This document shows positions 32,301 to 40,926 of a stretch of 64,000 nt of DNA, one piece after another; positions within the stretch are counted from its first letter, which is position 1; every line of letters begins with the position of its first letter. Source of the DNA: Gammaproteobacteria bacterium (GTDB lineage: Bacteria > Pseudomonadota > Gammaproteobacteria > SZUA-140); contig JADJWH010000006.1 in the NCBI GenBank assembly GCA_016716465.1, positions 1 to 64,000 of the forward strand. The letters run 5' to 3'. Below the pieces are notes generated by a model that saw only the letters and a list, made by a program, of their open reading frames with translations, did no database searches and was not told the origin of the DNA. The position numbers and the translations under genes were made by a program.

Positions 32301-34576
32301 GGTTCAGTGTCATTGATGATCGGCGATTCATGGAGCGTGTAGTCCTGCATCGCATCAGTCATCGCCATCAACTCGGGCTTGTTGCCCCGCCACCCCAGCA
32401 CGACCTCCGGGTAGAACGGGTGCGACATTTCCTGCGCCAAGTCCTTGAAGTAGAGCCGCGTGTCGCCAAAGAACACTTCCGGGGCGGTAAGCAAGTGCCG
32501 CACGAGTCCCACAGCCATCGCGGCCTTTACCTGCATGGCCGAAAGCCGCAACGGATGCCACGGAGTAACCACGGTCGCGGTCGTTCCGCCTTCGATGTGG
32601 GCCGCGCCAATCGACAGTAGCGGTCGCAGAAGCAACTCGCGGTTGCGGTCGCCCTTGGCCTGCCGGACGATGACATCCAGCAGCCCTGAGTAGGCTACGG
32701 CTTGTGAGCGCAGCGAACTGCTATGCAGCCCGGCCGCGCACAGGTCTTTGATCGCCTTCGTGTACTCCGCCTCGAACTCACCGAACTTCGTTTCGATCAA
32801 CGCCCCTAGAGCTTCGGTCACTAGTCGCTGGTCGACGGCCTCCTTCACGTTGGCGCGGAACTGAATGGCGATGTCTGGCTTCTTGTAGACGCTTACGAAG
32901 GAGCCGCGATCCCGATCGTAGGCGGGGACAAAAGTCTTCACGTTTGCCAGGTCCACCGTCTGGAGCGTGCCTTTGGTGCTGACCGGCTCCTGGAGCGCGC
33001 GGCAGTAAACGAGAGGGTGTTCGGCCAACCGGTTCCAGTCATCAACGAGTTGCGACGACACGGCGTTCGGTTCGTACTTCCACAGCAACTGCGTCGAATA
33101 GGATTGCGTGCCACCGGTCGAGACATCGACCTCAAGTTCCAGGACGAACTTAAGCTGAATCGCAGCTTTGGCCGTCGAACGGTTGAGCGTTGTCTTCTTC
33201 TGCTGTCCCCATTCAGCGACCAGCTTCGGGAAGTCGAAAAGTTGGCCGACATTCCACGATACCCGGTCGCCGAAGAGCGCCTTGGCCCCGGCGTAACGCA
33301 GGGCGAAATACAAGCCCGCATCGACATTCAGATCCTTCAGTTCCTTCTTCGTGGCCCGGTCGCACCTGACCTTGAGCTTGCGCTTGGCTCCCGCCTCACC
33401 CTGGCTGAAGAGCGATTCCATGCACATGGCAATGCCAAGCAGAAAGTCATCGGTTTCCCGAGCCTTGCCGAAGACAAAACGATCCCAAGCGGACTTGAGC
33501 TTCCGGTCTTCCTTCAGTTCATTACGGTGCGCCTCATAAAACTCTGTGTCGTCATCGGTAGGTTCGTTGCCGGAACGGGTCACCAGGCTCTGGAGAAATT
33601 GACGTTCCTCATCGGACAGGAGTTCCGGCTCCCGTTCATCGAAGAAGTGGATCGTCTCTTTCGCGAGGTTGAACTTCTCCCGTTTCACGCCGTCGAAGAG
33701 GGGCCGTACCTGTTCCCATTCACATTCGGAAAGCGTCGCCGAATCAGCATTCCAACCGCTCGGAGCATGAATGAACGCTTCAATGGCCGGGTGAAGCCCG
33801 ACAGGAATGGCGTCGATGGCATTTTCAAAGGCGATCCCCAGTTCCTCCTCGCCCAGTAGAAGCTGGGAAGGCGTCTGCTTGAGTAGGTAGCAGCCACGGC
33901 TGCGGAATCCCGCGCTGTATTCCTTCTTCCAAGCGGAGACATGTCCCCGCGAGCCTTCTTTGACGCGACTGGAAAACACCGAATCTTTCGGCAGCCGAAG
34001 TGCCGGAAGGGCGACCCCCAGCGCCTGGTGGATGGGATACCCTTCGGCCTGGATCGCCGAACGTGTCTGCAAGACGTAGCCCGCAATCCGGTCCAGCGGT
34101 GCGACACGCAAATCCTGAAGGCCGGTGAGCGCCTTCTCCCACCACTTGGCATGTTGTTCGGAGAGCGAAAGCCCTTCACTTGCAACCCTGACCCACAACT
34201 CCGGATGTTCCTGCAACTCCGGCCCACCGATGCGGGTGAATTCCTTGAGCGACTGTTCCTCGTCGTCACCGGTGTTTGCAATCAGCAGCACCGGCTTTTC
34301 CGTTGTTGCGTTACGGAAATATGTTGCCGGAAGTGACGTCAGCACCCCCTCGGGAAGTTGCTGCCCATCAAGAAACGCCTTGGGCAGCTTGAGGTCGATC
34401 TGCGCTGCAAGGGATGGTTCGGAAAGAATCTGGCGAGCCACCGCCGCCGTGTGTTCCGCGCTTAGGCAATCTATGGTGAACCGGGCCGTGCCTTCAGACT
34501 GCGTACCACGTTCACCCGATAGTTCATCCTTGAGCAACAATGTGACAATCTTGCCGATGAGTTCTGATATGTTCAA
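29321..34576 (-). CDS. very large FtsK/HerA-like ATPase (DptH/SspH-like)
   Basis: About 1751 aa from TTG 34576 (TTGA overlap, GGGGG just upstream); ATG 34615 in the same frame would add 13 residues. The first ~1400 residues match nothing I can name. The C-terminal ~300 residues are an FtsK-type motor: HTLIAGSTGSGKSVLMQNI (Walker A, about 1525), ALIDPKQGVDYFAFE, VIWVVHDEFAEWM (Walker B) and FAAQRPDANV. Length, architecture and neighbours fit the H subunit of the DptFGH/SspFGH restriction modules. It would act on unmodified DNA. A linker at about 1310-1350 is Pro/Gly-rich. Confidence 0.75.
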   Translation of the reverse strand: MNISELIGKIVTLLLKDELSGERGTQSEGTARFTIDCLSAEHTAAVARQILSEPSLAAQIDLKLPKAFLDGQQLPEGVLTSLPATYFRNATTEKPVLLIANTGDDEEQSLKEFTRIGGPELQEHPELWVRVASEGLSLSEQHAKWWEKALTGLQDLRVAPLDRIAGYVLQTRSAIQAEGYPIHQALGVALPALRLPKDSVFSSRVKEGSRGHVSAWKKEYSAGFRSRGCYLLKQTPSQLLLGEEELGIAFENAIDAIPVGLHPAIEAFIHAPSGWNADSATLSECEWEQVRPLFDGVKREKFNLAKETIHFFDEREPELLSDEERQFLQSLVTRSGNEPTDDDTEFYEAHRNELKEDRKLKSAWDRFVFGKARETDDFLLGIAMCMESLFSQGEAGAKRKLKVRCDRATKKELKDLNVDAGLYFALRYAGAKALFGDRVSWNVGQLFDFPKLVAEWGQQKKTTLNRSTAKAAIQLKFVLELEVDVSTGGTQSYSTQLLWKYEPNAVSSQLVDDWNRLAEHPLVYCRALQEPVSTKGTLQTVDLANVKTFVPAYDRDRGSFVSVYKKPDIAIQFRANVKEAVDQRLVTEALGALIETKFGEFEAEYTKAIKDLCAAGLHSSSLRSQAVAYSGLLDVIVRQAKGDRNRELLLRPLLSIGAAHIEGGTTATVVTPWHPLRLSAMQVKAAMAVGLVRHLLTAPEVFFGDTRLYFKDLAQEMSHPFYPEVVLGWRGNKPELMAMTDAMQDYTLHESPIINDTEPDDTNENPTTGSNCVLELVQRYLTLHPHEHANMSVVLYNCDSARLPQAVVDRIGQLYEDEDDVRCQVLLRHGDASRLRDLYRAIISQGDADVDSFNASEATQDFMARLRICIIADQAPPPNPKDGCPYDIVFSQDVIARHSQVEWYPETATPVSMDTLVPARWSRRRAAAIDDMKSVVYLCCPVQTAEGWSFLTALTTFLKGDWDENEGKRLLPARQLDFRDNRTARIFEETHNLGNWVVNYDELLDRRQLLNLHVRVIRYKQSTTQGRNVIISSKAPLGLLISMVLQRIKALNLGLSDTQCRELAERFVNDANDVSGDIVLRAAKRGRNASELMGIVLSRFLLRHELGQRRYHGWYFLDDYADWLGQREEQIADILCLSPEVTEEGTLRLTVLVSEAKYIELAGLSTKRKESQKQLRDTVKRINEAVFGAPERLDRDLWLARLSDLILDGVQFPANARINLADWRRAIREGACEIAIRGYSHVFVWGPDDPCDCSSFAPVAELEGAYQEVFGRPELRELVRCYFENRDPLTLRRNLAQQDVWSEIEYQRPTDCAKIKVPHIHIPEINDEPPTADRGTGGSPVSPPAPTTPGGDTKMPVPKSGEQTQARPGPKWAYPGIVGVVSGAQPHAESNDDSEWLHSVEIKTKHALQQFQLQAKVVSSTLTPNCALIKFAGSSNLTVEQVSRKRSELLTTYGLNVVAIRPEPGLVSLSIERPKRRVIRTPELWARWQPAPSWGNRSLLIGVREDDGELLFLSPGKTHAPHTLIAGSTGSGKSVLMQNIILAIAATNTPGQARIALIDPKQGVDYFAFESLPHLDGTLVVEPDAAIAKLEQLVAEMDARYGRLRAARCPSLDEYNKRSSEADRLPVIWVVHDEFAEWMMVDDYKEAVTNIVGRLGVKARAAGIHLVFAAQRPDANVMPMQLRANLGNRLILKVDSAGTSEIALGEPGAEFLLGHGHLLAKLEGTPGLCFAQVPLADADFVDAIVNSMTHG

Positions 34577-36114
34577 GACTGCCCCCGTGCAAGCGGATTC
34601 TGGACGTAAGCGCATGCATCCGAGAGCCTGCGGAGCATCCCAAGGCTGGAAAGCCGTTGCTCCAGCCGGTGCGAGTTCGTCTGGAACGCCTTCTTTTCAA
34701 AGTCTTCGTGGGAGAGCACTCGTTCGGCTTCGCGCTCGCCAATCACAAAGCCGTAGCGGGCAAATAGCACATCGAGAAACTCTTTGTATTCCATGCGGCG
34801 CGAGACACTTGCCAGGACCAGCGTTTTCAGCAGCGAATCGGTCGGAGCGTACCGCAGCCGGTTTGTGCCACGCTTCGACACCAGACCCACGTCACGCCCG
34901 TACTGGCGGTGGACACTGGCCACATGCTGCTTGTGGCGGGCAATCGCCGCCCGCTGGAGTTCAGACGCAAGCGCATCGGGTTCCGAACAGCCTTCATAAT
35001 CCTCCGGGTCGTTCGGCCAGCGCACCAGTTCTTCCAGGATCGCCTTGCACGCGGCAAATGCGCTTGCCTGTGACTTGGCCTGCTGCCAGCGCTCTGACGT
35101 AGTAATTCCCGCTAGGTACGCTTCGATAGCCTTCTGCGAAAGCAGGCTGTTTTCCTGGTAGTTGAACGCAGACAGTTCCCGCACCAGCGTCTTTTTCGGG
35201 GCTACGACCTCGCATATGAAATGCAGGGACTTGGACTGGATTTCGCTGCTAACTCGCAACTGGTACAGCATCACATGGAGCGCGCCGAGTGTCACCAAAT
35301 GGGGCAGTGCATCGAATCCCGGTAGTTCCAGGGAAAGCACGTGCAACCAGTCGTCGGCAAGGAGGTCGAAGACGGGGTGCTGCGAGTATGGAAGGAAACT
35401 GTTGGCCCGTGTTTCCTGGTCTTCACCGACCTCAGGCTGGAATAGCGCCAGGAGTTTGTTCCACTGATTCTGTCCCGACAACAACGAGGCGAAGCGCGAC
35501 GCCAGTTCGTCCTTCCTCTTGGAGCGGCTGAGCATTAGGTACATGATTTCGCCGGTGCGGCCGAAATAGATGTACTCGCGGCTCACCTTGCCAGCCGGCG
35601 AGATATTCAGGTCTTCGTAAAGTGCATTCGGGCCGAAGGGAAAGACGAAGCGGGAACTCCATCGCTTGTTCGCTTCGCTCTCCACGGCCGATCCGCGCAG
35701 GATGCCTACCAGCGAAGCGAACTGCTGGAACGTATGGAATCGCCCCCTTAGATAGTGGAAATCCCGGGGCAGGACTCCCTTCGCATTCGTGTTCATCCAT
35801 TCCAGCCAGGCGTTCCACGCCGAATTGCTGTCGGGATACCGCTCGGCGATCCGCGACAGTACTTGGTTGTTGAACAAGATGTTCCGCAGGTACAGGCGCT
35901 TGTACGGCTTGTACAGCAGGGGATGGTTGCCGTTTTGGAACAATTGCCCGTTGCGGAGGCTGGCTTCGGCCACGTTGAGGAATTCGAGAAAGAGCAGCCA
36001 GGGACTTTGGGAATCCCAGAGGCGATGGCCCCACATCTGCTCATCGACCCACATGCTGTTGTCTCGGTAATCTTCACGAGGTGGAAGCGGCAGCATGGAT
36101 GAGAAATCAGCCAT
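34573..36114 (-). CDS. G-subunit-like protein of the phosphorothioation restriction module
   Basis: 513 aa, mostly helical, with no ATP motif. N-terminus DEQMWGHRLWDSQSPWLLFLEF, C-terminus LGMLRRLSDACAYVQNPL. No enzymatic motif recognised. It overlaps the DptF-like gene by 8 bp (ATGGCTGA) and the H-like gene by 4 bp. The G label is based on place and size (DptG/SspG lie between F and H), so it is an inference. Confidence 0.6.
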   Translation of the reverse strand: MADFSSMLPLPPREDYRDNSMWVDEQMWGHRLWDSQSPWLLFLEFLNVAEASLRNGQLFQNGNHPLLYKPYKRLYLRNILFNNQVLSRIAERYPDSNSAWNAWLEWMNTNAKGVLPRDFHYLRGRFHTFQQFASLVGILRGSAVESEANKRWSSRFVFPFGPNALYEDLNISPAGKVSREYIYFGRTGEIMYLMLSRSKRKDELASRFASLLSGQNQWNKLLALFQPEVGEDQETRANSFLPYSQHPVFDLLADDWLHVLSLELPGFDALPHLVTLGALHVMLYQLRVSSEIQSKSLHFICEVVAPKKTLVRELSAFNYQENSLLSQKAIEAYLAGITTSERWQQAKSQASAFAACKAILEELVRWPNDPEDYEGCSEPDALASELQRAAIARHKQHVASVHRQYGRDVGLVSKRGTNRLRYAPTDSLLKTLVLASVSRRMEYKEFLDVLFARYGFVIGEREAERVLSHEDFEKKAFQTNSHRLEQRLSSLGMLRRLSDACAYVQNPLARGQS

Positions 36115-37966
36115 GAGTCACCTCCACAACGTCATCGAGCGGGTTGCCCGCAGGATCGAGCGTCAGTAGGTGGAAGGCTACCGTGTTAGATTCGGCGCCC
36201 CCCTCGCCTCGCCGTCGTTCGTTTAAGCAGGTAAGCAGCCGGGACTTAAAGGCCAGCATGTCTTCGTAGCATTCCCTTGAAAAGCTCCCCGGCAGTGCTC
36301 CTTCGGCCACCCGGCTCAGGAACTCGTACCGGGTCAGGTTCAGAGGCAGCGACGCGGAGATCGCCTGTGAAAACTGCACATGGAGCGCCGGCTTCCCGTT
36401 GGCAAGAACCAGTTCCACCCGCTCGTTCAGCCGCGGCGTCACAGGAATGCGGTCCTCCAATACCTGGCTTACCTTCGAGCTTGAAAAGGAAATGCTGGTT
36501 GCCAGAAGAAGGTCGCGGTCGGAATTCACCAGCATCCCGACAAAAATCCGGTTCAGCCCTTTGACCAGCCGGGCAAGGAACGGGCGTTCCACTCGTGCGC
36601 CGTTTCCGAGCGGCTTAAGCACTTTCTCCAGGTACTCTCCTGCATACTTGAACACGGTCAGTTCCCAGAGCGAAAGTTCCTGCTCCCACTCCGGCTGGAT
36701 CTTAAAGAACAACCCACGCCGCTGGCTTATCAAGAGACGCAGGAACACGTCGTTGGCCGGGTCTGCATCGTCGCCTTCGACATACGAACGCTGCGCGGCA
36801 TAGTAGCTATCGTCTGCCCCGTACATGGAGTCGGCACGCAACAAGGCGTCAAAGTACGGCTTCAGGTTTTCGTCGGCTTCGCCAAAGATCAGGATGTTGT
36901 CCACGCGGTTCGACGTTTCGTGGCCGATGCGGAACCGATTCAGGTAGTCGAACACTTCGAGCGAATCGCGCCGCACCTCCGACAGGTTGCCGCCGAACAG
37001 GTTGTTGAAGAGGCTCGCCTTTGCCGTCGTGCCTTTCTGCAGGAACATCGAAACATCACCTGCCTGCATCAGCCGGTCCTTGGCATCAGCGTGTCCCAAG
37101 ATAGCGTTGGCAAACAGCAGCAGCATCCTCCGAATCGGCACATGCAACTCGTTGCAGTCGCAAAGCTCAAACAGTAACCGCAACCGCCCCCTGACCAGCG
37201 GTGATTTCAACAGCTCGTAATTGTGGCGGATGGGGCAGCGATTCCCGAAGAAGCCGTCAACGACCTCACTCGCGTAGCACTCCGACCAGCCTTCATGCTC
37301 CAGGAAAACGTCGAGCGCCAAGTCGAACAACGCGGCGCAGGGAACGCGGCTGAGATTGAAGAGCGTAAGCGGTGCCTCAGCACCCTCCCTTCGGCCATCG
37401 ACCAGCAGCGTTTCCACGATGGTCCGCACGCGGGCCACATTATCGGTCGTGGGAAGCCGGTGCAGGTTTTCGACAAGCTGTCCGTCGTTCGCGGCCACTA
37501 GGAACTGCACCTTCTCGTCGGGCTCGCACAGGCAATCGCAGAAGCGCGTGAGCAGTTCCGCTTTGTCGGCGTATCGGCCTTTTGCATCGTGCGGCGGCAG
37601 CGCAGTCAGGTCGCGAATGACATGGATGGTCAGCATCCCTCCACCGGTTGGAATGTCCAGGGTGTGGTAAACGTCGTCGGAATACCATTGCGTTTCGCTG
37701 CCGCCCAGAAGCGTCCAGATTTTTCCGCACAGGTGACTCTTGCCGTCGCCCGCGGTTCCGGTCAGGACCACCGACCGCCGATCCTGACGTTCCGATCGAA
37801 ACAAATCGAGAACGTCCTGCTCGGCGGGATGTACAAACGCGAGCGGCCGGATACCGGCGCGCTTGGCCGATTTCCGGATGTGCTCATCGTACATGTTGTC
37901 GTTGCGGGGGATCGGCCCGTACTGCCGTATGAACCTGATCCACCGCATAGCCTGTTGCGAAATCAT
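36107..37966 (-). CDS. DptF-like P-loop ATPase
   Basis: 619 aa from ATG 37966, chosen because AGGAGA lies just upstream; a start at 37996 is possible. N-terminal YGPIPRNDNMYDEHIRKSAKR and Walker A VVLTGTAGDGKSHLCGKIW (about residue 70); the GTAGDGKS form is typical of DptF. Walker B may be VQFLVAANDGQL. It should act with the G- and H-like proteins. It starts 17 bp after the PP-loop gene, so modification and restriction genes are intermingled in one transcript. Confidence 0.72.
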   Translation of the reverse strand: MISQQAMRWIRFIRQYGPIPRNDNMYDEHIRKSAKRAGIRPLAFVHPAEQDVLDLFRSERQDRRSVVLTGTAGDGKSHLCGKIWTLLGGSETQWYSDDVYHTLDIPTGGGMLTIHVIRDLTALPPHDAKGRYADKAELLTRFCDCLCEPDEKVQFLVAANDGQLVENLHRLPTTDNVARVRTIVETLLVDGRREGAEAPLTLFNLSRVPCAALFDLALDVFLEHEGWSECYASEVVDGFFGNRCPIRHNYELLKSPLVRGRLRLLFELCDCNELHVPIRRMLLLFANAILGHADAKDRLMQAGDVSMFLQKGTTAKASLFNNLFGGNLSEVRRDSLEVFDYLNRFRIGHETSNRVDNILIFGEADENLKPYFDALLRADSMYGADDSYYAAQRSYVEGDDADPANDVFLRLLISQRRGLFFKIQPEWEQELSLWELTVFKYAGEYLEKVLKPLGNGARVERPFLARLVKGLNRIFVGMLVNSDRDLLLATSISFSSSKVSQVLEDRIPVTPRLNERVELVLANGKPALHVQFSQAISASLPLNLTRYEFLSRVAEGALPGSFSRECYEDMLAFKSRLLTCLNERRRGEGGAESNTVAFHLLTLDPAGNPLDDVVEVTHG

Positions 37967-37983
37967 GCGTCTCCTGATCAGTG

Positions 37984-38799
37984 TCAAAGTTGGCAAATGA
38001 GACAGCCGCCGGTGTCCCCTTCATCCTCGTCCCCGTCGCCAAGGATGTTGATGAGCTTCCTCTTCTTGCCGTTCTTCTTTCGTTTTTCCTCCCGTTCGAG
38101 CCACTTCTGTTTGATCTCCTCCATGCGTTCGGGCCGCTCCAGTTCGACCAGCGGCTCATCGCCGCACCAGTAGAACGGATCGCCCTCTCCTTTGTTCGTG
38201 GCATACTCGTAGGTTTTGGCCTCCTCGAACTTGTCGGGGTACTTTTCTTTGAGGCGAACCCACTCGATCTTCTGCTGGTAAAAGCAGAAGAAGCAGCCGG
38301 AACGGGTCCGCCCCCATTCCGTGTAACGAGGTAACCCAATCCCACTTTCCTCAAGAATCCGGAGAATGTCTGCCTTTACCAGCCCGTCGTCGCGGAACGG
38401 ATAGACCGTCGTGATATTAGGTTTGTGGCTGATATAGCCTTCGCGTTTTTCGTCTGCGCGGATCGCCACATAGTTGATGACCGGCGACTCACCCACGTAT
38501 TTCTCAAACGGCTTCAGCTTGAGCATCTTCGTACACCACCGGCGATGGTTCGACGGGATCATGCCACCGAAAACCGTAAGCCAATGATCGAAGCTCTGAT
38601 CAGCCGTCGTCTTGGTGATCCGCTTGCCCAGAACAGCTTCCAGGCGGGAGAGATAATCGTAGGTTTCTGGCAGTTCCTTGTCCGTGTCGTGAAAGATGTA
38701 CTCCATGTCCAGCACTCGGTCGCGCATGTAGATCGCCAGAGCGGCGCTGTCCTTGCCGCCCGATAGGCTCAAAATGTGTCGAATTGGTTGATCTGTCAT
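37984..38799 (-). CDS. sspD: PP-loop/PAPS-reductase-like sulfurtransferase (SspD/DndC-like)
   Basis: 271 aa. The PP-loop SLSGGKDSAAL at about residue 11 binds ATP. Cysteines in RRWCTKML, SGCFFCFYQQ and the last residues GGCLICQL could hold an iron-sulfur cluster. The closest roles are the ATP-pyrophosphatases that activate the DNA backbone for sulfur insertion (DndC, SspD). It is shorter than DndC and closer to the SspD size. The charged Lys/Glu-rich stretch before the C-terminal CLIC motif is unusual. Partner of the cysteine desulfurase at the operon's end. Confidence 0.8.
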   Translation of the reverse strand: MTDQPIRHILSLSGGKDSAALAIYMRDRVLDMEYIFHDTDKELPETYDYLSRLEAVLGKRITKTTADQSFDHWLTVFGGMIPSNHRRWCTKMLKLKPFEKYVGESPVINYVAIRADEKREGYISHKPNITTVYPFRDDGLVKADILRILEESGIGLPRYTEWGRTRSGCFFCFYQQKIEWVRLKEKYPDKFEEAKTYEYATNKGEGDPFYWCGDEPLVELERPERMEEIKQKWLEREEKRKKNGKKRKLINILGDGDEDEGDTGGCLICQL

Positions 38800-38816
38800 G
38801 CGCGCCTCCTATGCGT

Positions 38817-40925
38817 TCATTCCTCTTCCGCCGATAGGCAGAACATGAGTTCTTTGTTGGTTGATACCGGTGCCTCCGTGAAAGCGCCAAATCGTAACGC
38901 AACCTGCTTGACTGCCTGCTTTTTCCCGGAGCTGTCCACAAGCTGGATGGCCTTCGCTTCCGTCGAGGTGGGTATCTCGATAGGCATCTTCAGGCCACCC
39001 ATGGCCGCCATGAATGCCGTGGCAGCCGTTGGCAATCCGGCCTTCAACTTTGGGTCAGCACTTGCGTCAGATGCTACTTGATCCGCATGCTTCTTCATTT
39101 CTCCAGTAAAATAGAAAAACGCGCTCCTGCGCAGCACAAGCACGCGCTGATCCGTCTTTCGGCCGTGGAACAGCAATCCGCCTTGCGCAACGGAATCGCC
39201 CAGCATGACAAACGACTGATCTGTCTGCCGGTTGAAGAGAGTGATCTTGATGTCCCGAGGAAACGGCGGCCGCACTTCCAATCCGATACGCGACAACTTC
39301 GACAAGACGGCCTGTTGCAGTTCGAGGGCTCGCGCCGTCTGAAGCCGGCGATGGTGCAGGTAGCCGCGGTCCTCTAGCAGTTTCCTCAGCGTGCAGTGCG
39401 GGAGGCCGACGAGTTTCCCGTCAAACCAGTCGATGCAGTACGGGGTGTCGTTCCATTCGATCAGTCCGGCCGTTGTCTGCGATTTTTTCGCCTGCGGGGC
39501 ACCTACCGTCCTCATGCGGCCAGGAACAAGCAGGACCGTGTCATCCCTCAATCGCTCCCGGTCCTTGTGAATATGCGTCGGCACAAACTGGAGTTCGCAG
39601 GAGGCGCTTAAGACCGCAAACACGAGCGACTTTTCGTCCTTGACCAGAAGGTCTCCCATCTGCATGTAGGGCAATTCCTTTTCGTCGTCATGCATGCCGA
39701 GCAAAGCCAGGATTTCGGACACATTCTCGGCATCCTGGACAGCGGCCGCATCGGGTTGCGAAGCCGCAGCTTCGTCCGTTTCGGCAGGCTTGTCTGTTGT
39801 AGCCTCACCAGCTGCAGCGCCGCTGGCCGCAGGATCTCGAACCACACTCCACGGGTGCGGTCCCCACGGTCCAGTGACGGCCTCAGTTGTTGCGTCGGCA
39901 TACATCCGATGAAAGGAAGTTGAGCATTCGTCGCCAAACGGCAGGAATTCAGTAAAGCGCAGCGTGTCGAGCGCGGAGACCGCACTCTTCACGCGTGGAT
40001 GCAAAAGAATCTTTGCGAGCAAATGTGCGCCAAGCAGGCGCAGCATGTAGTCGCCGAGCGGATGTCCCTCGTTTCGAAGCGTCAACTCACAAAGCAAGGC
40101 ATAATCGTGAAGGCCCAAAGCCCGCAACGAGTGCATGAATTGCGGGAGGACGGACGGCCGTGGATCAGCGGCCGCGGCCCCCTCATTCATCGCCGGCTCA
40201 TCAATCGGGCCTCCCAGAGCCTCTTCCAATGCCATCACGAAGTTGTGAACGGCGTGACAGACTACCGGGTCTTTGGGCAGAGTCTCGATTTGGATGCGGA
40301 ACTTATCTTTGTCGCACAGATCTGATTTCGCCCGGAATTCGAAGAAGCCGCTTAGGAGCCGAGTTTCCCGTCGGAAGCCTTCGACCTGCTGGGGATTGAT
40401 GATCGGTGAGTTCGACATCAGCAGTATGAACGCCTTGAACTTTTCGTAGATCTCCTTGGCAATGGACTGCGATTCGGCTTCGCCTTTAGCCAGCAGCAAA
40501 TCGAGAAAGACCAGCTGGAATGGCTCCCCCGAAAACAAGTCCTGGACAGACTGGAAGGTCTTGATATTTGCATCGACAAAACCGTAGGCCTTCAGGTTCT
40601 GCTCAATGGTTGCCACTTCGTTATGGCGCTGGTCGAACTCAAGGAACAGCTTTTCCAGTTGCCCGGCAATGTCGGTTAACTGCTCCCGACACGTGTACAG
40701 AGCAACGATCCCTGCATCTGTGACATTGTCTGCGTCTGCGAAGTTGCATTGGGTACGGTCGTGGAGCACTTGTATCAGCGACTCATCCGCGCCAACGTCA
40801 GCACAAAACTCTGCCAGACTGTGCTTAACGGCTTCGCGCGTAGGTCCGGCGTACACGTCATCGATGATCGCGACGCGCCAGGATGCTACGGGGCTGACGC
40901 TTTGTTGTTGAGCAGGCGCAGGCAC
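38817..40925 (-). CDS. receiver-domain protein paired with the GHKL kinase
   Basis: 702 aa from GTG 40925, which follows the kinase stop by 1 bp. Residues 1-235 look like a response-regulator receiver: acidic pair RVAIIDDVY, phospho-acceptor LVFLDLLLAKG, Ser in ILLMSNSP and Lys in FRAKSDL. About 100 extra helical residues lie between the first acidic pair and the phospho-acceptor strand. The rest (about 250-702) matches nothing known to me and lacks a DNA-binding motif I can see. An Ala/Glu-rich low-complexity linker (about 365-400) splits it. Likely the output partner of the kinase, within a defence operon. Confidence 0.65.
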   Translation of the reverse strand: MPAPAQQQSVSPVASWRVAIIDDVYAGPTREAVKHSLAEFCADVGADESLIQVLHDRTQCNFADADNVTDAGIVALYTCREQLTDIAGQLEKLFLEFDQRHNEVATIEQNLKAYGFVDANIKTFQSVQDLFSGEPFQLVFLDLLLAKGEAESQSIAKEIYEKFKAFILLMSNSPIINPQQVEGFRRETRLLSGFFEFRAKSDLCDKDKFRIQIETLPKDPVVCHAVHNFVMALEEALGGPIDEPAMNEGAAAADPRPSVLPQFMHSLRALGLHDYALLCELTLRNEGHPLGDYMLRLLGAHLLAKILLHPRVKSAVSALDTLRFTEFLPFGDECSTSFHRMYADATTEAVTGPWGPHPWSVVRDPAASGAAAGEATTDKPAETDEAAASQPDAAAVQDAENVSEILALLGMHDDEKELPYMQMGDLLVKDEKSLVFAVLSASCELQFVPTHIHKDRERLRDDTVLLVPGRMRTVGAPQAKKSQTTAGLIEWNDTPYCIDWFDGKLVGLPHCTLRKLLEDRGYLHHRRLQTARALELQQAVLSKLSRIGLEVRPPFPRDIKITLFNRQTDQSFVMLGDSVAQGGLLFHGRKTDQRVLVLRRSAFFYFTGEMKKHADQVASDASADPKLKAGLPTAATAFMAAMGGLKMPIEIPTSTEAKAIQLVDSSGKKQAVKQVALRFGAFTEAPVSTNKELMFCLSAEEE

Positions 40926-40926
40926 G

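Noticed and set aside
29582..33859. Plus-strand open frames inside the large H-like ATPase gene (for example 30416-31552 and 33017-33859)
   Set aside because: They are antisense to a 1750-codon frame with clear FtsK motifs, and show no motif or ribosome binding site of their own.
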